7,327 nt of DNA from Planctomycetaceae bacterium (GCA_031276415.1 JAISNF010000487.1:1-7327), one strand, 5' to 3'. Positions 1-7,046 are shown, counted from the first letter of the stretch. Made by a program: numbers and translations. Notes: generated by a model not told the origin, from the sequence alone.

Positions 1-252
1 TTATTGTTGAACAAGCCAGAGTGAAATTGACGGAACAAAAGCGAAACGAATTGCTTCATCTGTCCACGAAAGCGAATTGTTCAGAATATAACGATAAAAA
101 ATTGAAACAATCATGATAATCAGAATCACGGCAAAAAGTATAATGAGACACCAATCGAATATTTTCAGAGAATCAGCCGGTTTAACGGATATTTCCGAAA
201 CAATATCAGATGTTTTCAGAATATTTTCTTCTTTTGATTGATTTTCTTTCAT
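1..252 (-). CDS. Short DctQ-like TRAP transporter small permease (N-terminal part only)
   Basis: The 83-residue product resembles the N-terminal half of DctQ-type small membrane subunits (PF04290) of TRAP transporters, which assist the DctM permease in sodium-driven uptake of organic and sugar acids. A hydrophilic cytoplasmic leader (residues 1-30) precedes a hydrophobic membrane helix (about 33-53). Then comes the family hallmark F-Y-R-Y-x3-N-x-S-L-S-W-T-D-E at 52-66, matching the typical Ry.fn.sl.W.eE. The reading frame ends at TAA (positions 3-1), exactly at the left edge. DctQ proteins usually have about 150-190 residues and four helices, so the second half is missing. Another frame (31-2) stays open to the edge and reads V-N-F-T-L-A-C-S-T-I, which fits the expected helix after W-T-D-E, so a frameshift is possible. 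The start lies 18 bp after the dehydrogenase stop, with no Shine-Dalgarno. A dctM gene would be expected beyond the left edge. Family assignment is fairly sure; integrity is not. Confidence 0.7.
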   Translation of the reverse strand: MKENQSKEENILKTSDIVSEISVKPADSLKIFDWCLIILFAVILIIMIVSIFYRYILNNSLSWTDEAIRFAFVPSISLWLVQQ

Positions 253-270
253 AAGAATAAATTATAACGA

Positions 271-1308
271 TTATTCGTTCTTATTGGAAATCAGATTCAT
301 TTCATTAAATCTGCCTTCAAAAAACAGTTTAACGTTTTGCAATGCCGATTCTGCCATACGCCGGTTGGCTTCTACACTGCTTGAACCGAGATGTGGTGTT
401 AAAATAATATTGTTCAATGTTCTTAAATCAGTGGATTCGTTAACCGGTTGATAAGGTTCCGTTTCAAAAACATCCAAAGCCGCTCCGGCAATTTTACCGG
501 ATGATAACGTTTCAAATAAATCTGTTTCGTTGACAACATGACCGCGTGATGTGTTGATCAGTATTGCGGTAGATTTCATTAAATCAAACCGCGACTTCGA
601 CATGAAATGTCTGGTCTGTAATGTCGGAGCAAGATGTAACGAAACAATATCAGCTTGAGGTAATAATATGTCAACATTAGAAGAATATTGTTCAATTCCG
701 CTTTCATTCAGAAATTTTCGGACAGAAATGTTCATCCGTCCGGCAAGTTCGTCAAGTGGATAACGATCTACGGCAAATACCCGCATTCCAAAACCTAATC
801 GGGCAATTCGGGCAACTTGCAATCCGATTGCTCCTGTTCCAATAATTAAAAGTATTTTACCATATAATTCGCTTCCTATCAGCAAAGGAAAAATTCCTTT
901 ACGTACAGCATTATCGCCTTTGACGATATTTCGGAGTAACGCCCCCATCAACCAAAATGAATATTCCGCAACACTCCGGCTTAACACCCCGGGCGTATTC
1001 GTTATAGCAATATTTCGTTGGCGGGCAAGCGTTTTATCAATTCCATCATGTCCGACTCCAAAACGGGCAATTAGAGAACGATAAGATGTTGTAATTCCTT
1101 TTTTCAGGGAAATTTCGTACAACGCCTCATAAAGTAATCCGGTATATTTATTGACACCGACAATAACGCAACAGGCGGCGTGTTTCCGTACACATTCCGC
1201 TAAATTAGCCTCCTCCGAAGGAACAGAAAGAATTGCCCATTCCGAATTTTCGGAAAACTGTTCACTCGCTTTATCAAACTCTTTTTCAGTAACAAGAACT
1301 GTTTTCAT
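271..1308 (-). CDS. D-2-hydroxyacid dehydrogenase (NAD-dependent, phosphoglycerate dehydrogenase-like)
   Basis: This 345-residue cytosolic enzyme belongs to the D-isomer-specific 2-hydroxyacid dehydrogenases, which interconvert 2-keto acids and D-2-hydroxy acids with NAD(P). The N-terminal part of the catalytic domain (1-110) includes A-R-F-G-V-G-H-D-G-I-D at 81-91. The Rossmann domain has G-T-G-A-I-G at 157-162, and Asp181 at the end of the next strand favours NAD over NADP. The catalytic triad is complete: Arg255 in N-T-S-R-G, Glu284 in F-E-T-E-P and His306 in T-P-H-L-G-S. The length fits the short members; there is no C-terminal ACT domain as in many SerA proteins, so a serine-biosynthesis role is less likely. 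The ATG at 1308 overlaps the aldolase stop as ATGA, implying translational coupling. By context it may reduce or oxidise an acid from the aldolase or TRAP pathway, such as a tartronate- or glycerate-like compound. The substrate cannot be read from the sequence. Confidence 0.92.
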   Translation of the reverse strand: MKTVLVTEKEFDKASEQFSENSEWAILSVPSEEANLAECVRKHAACCVIVGVNKYTGLLYEALYEISLKKGITTSYRSLIARFGVGHDGIDKTLARQRNIAITNTPGVLSRSVAEYSFWLMGALLRNIVKGDNAVRKGIFPLLIGSELYGKILLIIGTGAIGLQVARIARLGFGMRVFAVDRYPLDELAGRMNISVRKFLNESGIEQYSSNVDILLPQADIVSLHLAPTLQTRHFMSKSRFDLMKSTAILINTSRGHVVNETDLFETLSSGKIAGAALDVFETEPYQPVNESTDLRTLNNIILTPHLGSSSVEANRRMAESALQNVKLFFEGRFNEMNLISNKNE

Positions 1309-2117
1309 ACGGCAACCTTAGGTTTAGGTGAATCTTGTTTGTGTGAATCAAGAGAACAGGTTTTTTCTATTGAGGGAATAACGTTTCGACAACCTTGTAA
1401 GATAAATTCAGTATCAAGACCGCAACCGATAAAACGAAATCCTTCCGTAACACGTTTTTGTACTAAATCTGCCTTTGGTGAAACAACATGGTAACCGGCA
1501 GGAATTTGGTGTTTCCGGCAAGAATTGAGAATCTGGTGTTGAGCCGCAACAACATCAGGATGATCCAATTGTCCCGGCAATCCCATTGAAGCGGACAAAT
1601 CATAAGGTCCGATAAATGTTGCATCAATTCCCGGTACGGAAAGAATTTTGTCAAGATTCGCTAAAGCGTCAATATGTTCCAGCATAATTACAACAATAAC
1701 GTTATCGTTATGATATTCAAAGTGTTCTTTGAAATTTCGTCCAAAATCAGTACAACGTGCTAGTGATGCGCCGCGATTTCCTTCCGGCGGATATTTGGTC
1801 ATCGCAACAACTTGCCGGGCTTGCTCTGCCGAATTGACGCAAGGAGCAATCACTCCGGCAACTCCGGCATCTAAAACTCTTTTGGCAATACTTGGTTCGT
1901 GCGAAGAAAGCCTGACCAATAAATCAATATTTGTTCCTTTTACGGCAAGAATGCAGTCTTGGATTGACCGCATGTCAATCAAAGTATGTTCCATATCCAG
2001 ACAAATCCAATCGAAACATTCTCCAGCGTAAATTTCAATAATGGTCGGATGAGCAATCATCACCCAACCGCCATAAACAGGTAGTCCGGCACGAAGTTTT
2101 TGTTTTGTTAATCCCAT
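1305..2117 (-). CDS. HpcH/HpaI family class II aldolase (2-keto-3-deoxy acid aldolase type)
   Basis: This 270-residue protein matches the HpcH/HpaI aldolase/citrate lyase family (PF03328), metal-dependent TIM-barrel enzymes such as HpaI, GarL and RhmA that cleave 2-keto-3-deoxy acids to pyruvate (or a similar keto acid) plus an aldehyde. Expected residues are all present and nearly in register with E. coli HpaI: His44 in L-D-M-E-H as general base, Arg69 in L-V-R-L, and metal ligands Glu147 in M-L-E-H and Asp173 in G-P-Y-D-L. Other signatures are A-G-V-A-G-V-I-A-P at 84-92, Y-P-P-E-G-N-R-G at 109-116 and S-A-S-M-G at 175-179. The C-terminal 17 or so residues are hydrophilic and charged, probably a tail. 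The start gives the normal family N-terminus (M-G-L-T-K-Q-K-L-R-A-G); the upstream leader is AT-rich without Shine-Dalgarno. It overlaps the dehydrogenase by 4 bp and starts 86 bp after the sialidase-like gene. GarL, HpaI and RhmA specificities cannot be separated here. Confidence 0.92.
   Translation of the reverse strand: MGLTKQKLRAGLPVYGGWVMIAHPTIIEIYAGECFDWICLDMEHTLIDMRSIQDCILAVKGTNIDLLVRLSSHEPSIAKRVLDAGVAGVIAPCVNSAEQARQVVAMTKYPPEGNRGASLARCTDFGRNFKEHFEYHNDNVIVVIMLEHIDALANLDKILSVPGIDATFIGPYDLSASMGLPGQLDHPDVVAAQHQILNSCRKHQIPAGYHVVSPKADLVQKRVTEGFRFIGCGLDTEFILQGCRNVIPSIEKTCSLDSHKQDSPKPKVAV
1316..1319 (-). promoter_or_regulatory. Possible Shine-Dalgarno (AAGG) for the dehydrogenase
   Basis: AAGG lies inside the aldolase 3' end, 7 nt upstream of the dehydrogenase ATG. 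It is the only start in the window with a recognisable, though weak, Shine-Dalgarno core. Together with the ATGA stop/start overlap at 1305-1308 it supports translation of the dehydrogenase by coupling or re-initiation after the aldolase. Confidence 0.35.
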
Positions 2118-2203
2118 AAAATATTTTATTCAAAAAAGGTTAGATATTAATGTAACTATCTCTATTGGAAATAAAGATAATATTTCAATATTTTTTTGTT
2201 TTA

Positions 2204-4504
2204 TTAATGAATACTTTGGTTTGATGTTGCCTCGAAGGTTTTTAAAGGACGATTATAGAATCGGAAAACATTGATTTCAGGTACCAATGTTATCGTATCG
2301 TTTTGGTCTAATTGTTCCGGTATGTTGAAATAACGCCCCCAACCAAAAACCTGTTCGCCGTTTCCATCAACATATTGTCCGTCAACAATTGATAAAATTA
2401 GTTGCGGTGCCGCTTCAATTGTAATTGTGATATAATGTTTTCCGGTTGTCAGCAAGTTCGCATCAAAAGTTCGGGAAATGACATCACGGCGATCTTTTGA
2501 ACCATCGGTAATTTCAACCGCGTATGTCCTGTTTTCTTTGGCAAGAACAACCAATCCTTTACCTTCATTGTTACGATTATCAATCAGAGGAGTTTCCGGT
2601 TTAAATCCGTTTTCCGGTACATCAATCACAAAATCAAGCGAAAATCCTTTCTGTTTCAAAGCGTTCTGAATTGTAACTGAAAAAGCGGTACGATGTTCTT
2701 TTGTTTCGAAAACAAGTCCGTTTTGAGTCAGCGGTGATACTTTATTGTCTAATTCCTCCGCTAGTCTTTTCCATGCTCCTTCGAGCATTGTTGTATCAAT
2801 TTGATGTATTCTTGCAACATCTTTTTTCGTTTCGGAAATCCAATAGTTACCGTCAACAATAATCAGATCGGGATAACTCATACGAAGTTCCGGTTCGTCG
2901 GAGTAGATAGCGATTTCCGGTTGTCCCCAGTAAATTTTTCCATCTCGCTCCAATCCCACACAAAGCCATGCCGGATTTCGATTTTCGAACGATTTTCCAC
3001 CATTGTTATGACACCAGAAAAGATATTTACCGGCTTCTGTTTTCCAAACCATTGGACAGGCACGCGGATGCCTTATTATCCTTCCGGTTGCATAAATCAT
3101 CGGTTCGGGAAGACTCCAACTTTTGCAACGATTATGACTGTACGAACAGGCAGGAAACCCCATTGTTGTACGATAAACACACATAAACGAATCTTTTTGA
3201 TCCAATGGAACGATATTATGTTCTTCCTGAACGCTACCGTAATCGGGATGGCGAATACCATGATTACCGTCTGGTAACATTTCCCAATGAATTTTTTCCG
3301 GTTCCTTTTCGGTCATAATATTGTTACTGTGCATAATCCATCCTTCACCTTTTTCGAGAAAATATTGACCGAGTTTTGAAAACGAAAAGTAAACATCATT
3401 TCCTTCAATACGCGGCTTACAAATTCCCCAGAACATCTGAACGGATTTTCCATCAATATTTAATGTATCGCAAGCCGTGCGGCGCATTGGAATTTTGTAA
3501 CGTTCCGACCATGTGAGACCGCCGTCGTCGGAATAACGGTAAGCATACCAACCGTGTGTGTCGTCACGTCCAAGTTTAATTCCGTCACCGTTATAGGTGT
3601 AAAAACCATAAATTCGTCCAAAAGAAGTCAATAAAGGTACAACCCATGAAGCGGAATATTCTCCTGCCGGTTCGATATCAATGAGTTGTCCCCATGTTTT
3701 ACCTTGATCCATACTGCGTACTGCGACAACATGTTGTCCTTTTTGCCCTTCATGACCTTGACCGGTTGTCATTGTACAAACCCATGTTCCATCTTTCAAA
3801 ACAACAAGATACGGTTGATCGCAATACAATTCACAAGGAATCCGATTTCCTTTAACAATATTTCGTGGATCATCACTTTCACGCACGCCAATGTTTATCA
3901 TTGTCAGTTTGAACTCATCCATTAAACCTTTAAAGGCAATTTTTTTCGGTTGGTTAATTGTTCCGAGTATTGGTGCGTTAATACTTAAATAAGGAATTTC
4001 CGAACTAATTTCCTGAGAACCAATTTCTTTATCGTCCAGAAATACAGATGCTTTATGAGAAAGAGTATCAATAACGATTCGGGTTTTGTACCAATGTTCA
4101 TTTTCCAACGGGAACGATTCGATTCGAATACGTTTTGTGTTACCGTTATGAAAATGTAAGGCAAGTTTTCCGTTGATAATTGCAACCTGAAAAATACCGG
4201 AACTCCATCCTGAAGAAGTACGAAACACCGGTAACCAATCCGATGGTTCTACTCCGGCATCTTTAAGATTTTCCGCTTTGAAGGCGAGTTCCATTTCGAA
4301 ATGAGTTACGTTAAATTTCCCGCTGAATGCCAACGGTATTTCACCGTTGAAACGTCCCGCCTTTCCTTTAAAACCATCTTCAAGCGTGATCCATTGATTC
4401 GGTTGTTTTTCAAAAGACTCGGTTAAAACAACAGTTTCGGAAGCAATTACCGAATAAACGAACACTAAAAAACAAAAGAAAAAAATTGAAATTCTCATTG
4501 TCAT
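2204..4504 (-). CDS. Secreted sialidase-like BNR/Asp-box protein flanked by LamG-like domains (paralogue 1)
   Basis: The 766-residue protein begins with a signal peptide: Arg4, a hydrophobic core (5-20), and V-I-A before Ser22 as a probable signal peptidase I site. It should be exported and carries no clear lipobox. Residues about 25-203 look like a concanavalin A/LamG-type beta sandwich, closing with F-K-G-L-M-D-E-F at 191-198. Residues about 215-575 form a BNR/sialidase-like propeller: canonical Asp boxes S-M-D-Q-G-K-T-W (264-271) and S-D-D-G-G-L-T-W (325-332), plus a degenerate one at 456-463. N-R-I-P at 220-223 recalls the sialidase F-R-I-P motif. A second LamG-like domain (about 595-760) contains V-D-G-Q-Y-V-D-G and ends in the typical R-F-Y-N-R-P-L. 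The family is commonly annotated exo-alpha-sialidase, but I could not place the GH33 Arg triad and Tyr/Glu pair, so glycan hydrolysis is inferred. The downstream neighbour, 86 bp away, is the aldolase. The ATG at 4504 has no Shine-Dalgarno; Met3 is an alternative. Confidence 0.88.
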   Translation of the reverse strand: MTMRISIFFFCFLVFVYSVIASETVVLTESFEKQPNQWITLEDGFKGKAGRFNGEIPLAFSGKFNVTHFEMELAFKAENLKDAGVEPSDWLPVFRTSSGWSSGIFQVAIINGKLALHFHNGNTKRIRIESFPLENEHWYKTRIVIDTLSHKASVFLDDKEIGSQEISSEIPYLSINAPILGTINQPKKIAFKGLMDEFKLTMINIGVRESDDPRNIVKGNRIPCELYCDQPYLVVLKDGTWVCTMTTGQGHEGQKGQHVVAVRSMDQGKTWGQLIDIEPAGEYSASWVVPLLTSFGRIYGFYTYNGDGIKLGRDDTHGWYAYRYSDDGGLTWSERYKIPMRRTACDTLNIDGKSVQMFWGICKPRIEGNDVYFSFSKLGQYFLEKGEGWIMHSNNIMTEKEPEKIHWEMLPDGNHGIRHPDYGSVQEEHNIVPLDQKDSFMCVYRTTMGFPACSYSHNRCKSWSLPEPMIYATGRIIRHPRACPMVWKTEAGKYLFWCHNNGGKSFENRNPAWLCVGLERDGKIYWGQPEIAIYSDEPELRMSYPDLIIVDGNYWISETKKDVARIHQIDTTMLEGAWKRLAEELDNKVSPLTQNGLVFETKEHRTAFSVTIQNALKQKGFSLDFVIDVPENGFKPETPLIDNRNNEGKGLVVLAKENRTYAVEITDGSKDRRDVISRTFDANLLTTGKHYITITIEAAPQLILSIVDGQYVDGNGEQVFGWGRYFNIPEQLDQNDTITLVPEINVFRFYNRPLKTFEATSNQSIH

Positions 4505-4582
4505 AAATTTGTTAATAGATTTGTTAAGTTTGAAAAATAAAAATTCACAAATATTTTTTGATGAAATATCGGATTTTAAATG

Positions 4583-4612
4583 TACTCAATTGTAACATTT
4601 TACAATTGAGTA
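4583..4612 (-). terminator. Perfect 13-bp inverted repeat just after the upstream BNR gene; possible weak terminator
   Basis: Arms 4583-4595 and 4600-4612 are exact reverse complements around a 4-nt loop. The hairpin starts 4 nt after the TAA of the 756-residue BNR gene, the usual place for a terminator or 3'-protective stem. The stem is AT-rich (three G-C pairs), and the minus-strand sequence after it (CATTTAAAATCC) is not a true U-tract. Full rho-independent termination is therefore uncertain; attenuation between the two paralogues or mRNA stabilisation is equally possible. Confidence 0.4.
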
Positions 4613-4616
4613 TATT

Positions 4617-6887
4617 TTAAAGTTCATAACTATGAAGTGCGCGGTCATAAATACGTAACGTTTTTAATGCGGAATGTATTTTAAGTGTATTGTTTCCAGA
4701 CAATTTTCTTGGGGCAAGTTCAAAACGTTTCCAACCAACATCTTGTTTTCCGTTTCCATCATTGATTTGACCATCGACAAAGAAACTGATGATTCGCGGG
4801 TTGTTGTCGATAATCACGGAAATTCTTTGGAGAGAACCATTTAGTTGTGATATATCAGAAGTCCATGAAATTTCTTGCCGATTACCGCGAACATCAACAC
4901 CATTCATTTCGAAACGAAAAGAACCGTTTTCAGCAACAAAAACAGCCAATCCGTCGCCGTTTTCTTTACGGTTATCCAAAAGAATTTCACCGGCAACAAG
5001 TTTTTTAGAATCAATTTCCATATCAAGAGTGAATCCATCAACGAGTTCCGTAACGGTTTTAGGGAAAGGTATTTTTTGTTGCGAAGTTTCCAGAACTAAT
5101 CCTAACTTGCTGATAGGAATTTTTTTACCGTCAAGATCGTTTTCGATACGAGTCCAAATTGCGTTGAGTAATGTTTTGTCAAGTTTATGTATTCTTGGTG
5201 TTTCTTTTTCTGTTTCACTAATCCAATATTCTCCTTTATCTTCGATCAGGTCGGGATAACTTATTCTGAGTTTAGGATCATCGGCATAGAGGAATATTTC
5301 CGGTTGTGACCAGTAAATCTTTCCGTTACGTTCGATTCCGCCGCTGATCCAAACGGGATTACGATTATCGAATGATTTATGTGAATTGTTGTGTCCCCAG
5401 AAAAGATATTTACCGTTCTTACATTTCCAAATCATTGGGCAAGCACGGGGATGCCAAACAATCCGACCATTGGCGTAAGTCATTTTTTCTGGAATACTCC
5501 AACTCCGGCAACGGTCTTTACTGTACGAAATTGCTGGAAAACCAAGCCGTGTCCGGTACACACAAACAAAAAAGTCCTTTTGATTCATTGGCAAAAGACA
5601 ATGTTCTTCCTGTGTTGGTTCGAAGGTCGGATTATAAATTCCTCTACGACCTTCCGGTAGAATTTCCCAATGAATTTTGTCGGGATTATGTTCTGTGAGA
5701 ATATTGTTACTATGTACAATCCAGCCGGCTCCTTTTCCATCAACTCCATCGGTAATAGCGAAAGGAAAAAAAACGTCGCCATTTTCCGTAACTGGTTTGG
5801 CGATACCCCAACACCAGACTCCTTTTTTGGTTTTGATTGCTTCTTGTTGTAAATCCCATGCGGAACGGCGAATCGGAATCCAATAACGTTGTGACCATGT
5901 TAGACCGTCATCATCAGAATATTTATAACAAAAATATCCTTGAATTTCATCTTTTTGCGGAGGTTTTTCACCTTGTGGCGGACAATAAAATCCGTAAATC
6001 CGTCCTGATGGTGTTACGAGCGGCATCACATATCCGCCGCCGTCTTGTCCTGTTTCGATATTTATTACTTCACCCCATGTTTTTCCACCGTCAATACTAC
6101 GAACGGCAACAACATGCTGACCACGACTTCCTTCACCGCCGGGAGCAACCGTTAAACAACAAATCCATGTTCCTTTAGGTGTAATAACAATCAACGGTTG
6201 GTCGGCATAAAGTTCATTGTGAGTGATTTTGATTCCTTGTGTGATCTTTCGTGAATCGACTGTTACAATATCATCGAATGGTTTGAGTATAAAAGTTACT
6301 TCGTCGATGAACCCTTTGAAAGTTTTGTGATTTCCACTGGCAATAGTTGGTGTTCCAATGGAAAAGTATGAAATCAACGGATTTAGTTTTGCCGAATCAA
6401 CTTGTTTATTATCCAGAAATAATGTTGCGGTATGTTTTTTCGCATCCATAATGAGTTTCAGTTGGTACCATGTGTTATTTTTGAGTTTATCTGAATACAA
6501 TTTGATACGTTCATTACCGTTATTATGAATGTGGGCACTTGCCTTTCCTTCACGAAGAATCAACTGAAAATCACCGGTTGTCCATCTTGCCAGATTGACC
6601 AATGGTCGCCATGTTGAAACTTCAACGCCGGAAGTTTCAACATTTTCGGAGTTAAAATATATTTCGACAGTAAGATATTCTGTTTTTTTATTGATACGAA
6701 GATGAGTATAAGCCTGCCCATCAAATCGACCGGCTTGCCCTTTGACTCCATCAACAAGAGTTACAAAATTATTCGGCTGCTTGTCAAATGACTCACAAAA
6801 TTTGAGTTCATCAGCCATATTAAAAACCGAGAAGAATAATCCTCTGATAATACACAAAAACAATATACCGGCAAGTTTATAGGACAT
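4617..6887 (-). CDS. Secreted sialidase-like BNR/Asp-box protein flanked by LamG-like domains (paralogue 2)
   Basis: The 756-residue product is homologous along its whole length to the next gene downstream, so the pair is an old tandem duplication. The N-terminus is hydrophobic (about 5-22) but has Arg16 inside the core; cleavage near Ala25 is possible but not canonical. A LamG-like domain (about 28-200) ends with F-K-G-F-I-D-E-V. The propeller (about 215-575) has Asp boxes S-I-D-G-G-K-T-W (264-271) and S-D-D-D-G-L-T-W (324-331), and a degenerate S-K-D-R-C-R-S-W (456-463). A C-terminal LamG-like domain (about 595-756) has V-D-G-Q-I-N-D-G and ends L-R-I-Y-D-R-A-L. Strictly shared blocks include G-Q-H-V-V-A-V-R-S, Q-E-E-H, H-P-R-A-C-P-M, S-Y-P-D-L-I and Y-W-I-S-E-T, likely structural or active-site positions. 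Unlike its paralogue it has no R-I-P motif before the D-Q-P segment. It probably acts on extracellular glycans; sialidase activity is unproven. Confidence 0.88.
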   Translation of the reverse strand: MSYKLAGILFLCIIRGLFFSVFNMADELKFCESFDKQPNNFVTLVDGVKGQAGRFDGQAYTHLRINKKTEYLTVEIYFNSENVETSGVEVSTWRPLVNLARWTTGDFQLILREGKASAHIHNNGNERIKLYSDKLKNNTWYQLKLIMDAKKHTATLFLDNKQVDSAKLNPLISYFSIGTPTIASGNHKTFKGFIDEVTFILKPFDDIVTVDSRKITQGIKITHNELYADQPLIVITPKGTWICCLTVAPGGEGSRGQHVVAVRSIDGGKTWGEVINIETGQDGGGYVMPLVTPSGRIYGFYCPPQGEKPPQKDEIQGYFCYKYSDDDGLTWSQRYWIPIRRSAWDLQQEAIKTKKGVWCWGIAKPVTENGDVFFPFAITDGVDGKGAGWIVHSNNILTEHNPDKIHWEILPEGRRGIYNPTFEPTQEEHCLLPMNQKDFFVCVYRTRLGFPAISYSKDRCRSWSIPEKMTYANGRIVWHPRACPMIWKCKNGKYLFWGHNNSHKSFDNRNPVWISGGIERNGKIYWSQPEIFLYADDPKLRISYPDLIEDKGEYWISETEKETPRIHKLDKTLLNAIWTRIENDLDGKKIPISKLGLVLETSQQKIPFPKTVTELVDGFTLDMEIDSKKLVAGEILLDNRKENGDGLAVFVAENGSFRFEMNGVDVRGNRQEISWTSDISQLNGSLQRISVIIDNNPRIISFFVDGQINDGNGKQDVGWKRFELAPRKLSGNNTLKIHSALKTLRIYDRALHSYEL

Positions 6888-7046
6888 AGATTATAATCAA
6901 TTATTGTTAAAATTTAGGTTTATAAGTTAGAGTGTAGAGTAAAACTTCGAACTCTACACTCTCTTCATAACATTGACGTTCTGAATCAATCAATGGTTCA
7001 GTGAATACATTGTATGCATTTTATGAAAATATTATTCATTTTTTGG
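6888..7046. other. Intergenic spacer between the DUF1559 gene and the BNR pair
   Basis: This 159-bp AT-rich spacer has no coding potential that I trust. It holds the perfect 12-bp inverted repeat at 6929-6962 and a weaker stem at 6981-6988/6994-7001 with one mismatch. It is the longest spacer in the window and the likeliest place for a transcription boundary or promoter of the BNR genes. A TATAAT lies on the minus strand at 6895-6890, but only 2 nt from the ATG, so as a -10 box it would put the transcription start inside the gene. I do not call a promoter. Confidence 0.5.
6929..6962 (-). repeat. Perfect 12-bp inverted repeat (hairpin) upstream of the BNR pair
   Basis: Arms 6929-6940 (AGAGTGTAGAGT) and 6951-6962 (ACTCTACACTCT) are exact reverse complements around a 10-nt loop. 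The stem is the strongest in the window, with five G-C pairs. It sits 84 nt after the DUF1559 stop and 41 nt before the BNR start. Neither strand has a U-tract after it, so it is not a textbook intrinsic terminator. It may be an operator for a dimeric regulator, a leader-mRNA structure, or a rho-type 3' stem for the DUF1559 transcript. Confidence 0.55.

Noticed and set aside
1729..2031. 100-codon plus-strand open frame opposite the aldolase
   Set aside because: It is antisense to a well-supported aldolase with intact active-site residues and has no recognisable motif or start signal.
1305..2117. Classical sialic acid lyase (NanA) as the aldolase
   Set aside because: The sequence has the HpcH/HpaI class II motifs and metal ligands, not the Schiff-base lysine motif of NanA/DapA-type enzymes.
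2118..2203. Possible sigma70 promoter for the aldolase (TTGAAA at 2188-2183)
   Set aside because: At 17-nt spacing the -10 position reads ATAGAG, a poor match, and AT-rich spacers give such hits by chance.
2801..3277. 158-codon plus-strand open frame
   Set aside because: Antisense shadow of the BNR propeller; the same region in the paralogue gives a similar-looking shadow because the coding strand is conserved.
4505..4582. Possible promoter for the 766-residue BNR gene (TTGTGA with TTAACA at 17 nt)
   Set aside because: The -10 match is weak and no independent support is visible.
4789..5259. 156-codon plus-strand open frame
   Set aside because: Antisense to the C-terminal LamG-like domain of the second BNR gene; serine-rich low-information sequence typical of a shadow frame.
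6929..6962. Terminal inverted repeat of an insertion sequence or MITE
   Set aside because: The arms are only 10 nt apart with no element or target-site duplication between or around them.
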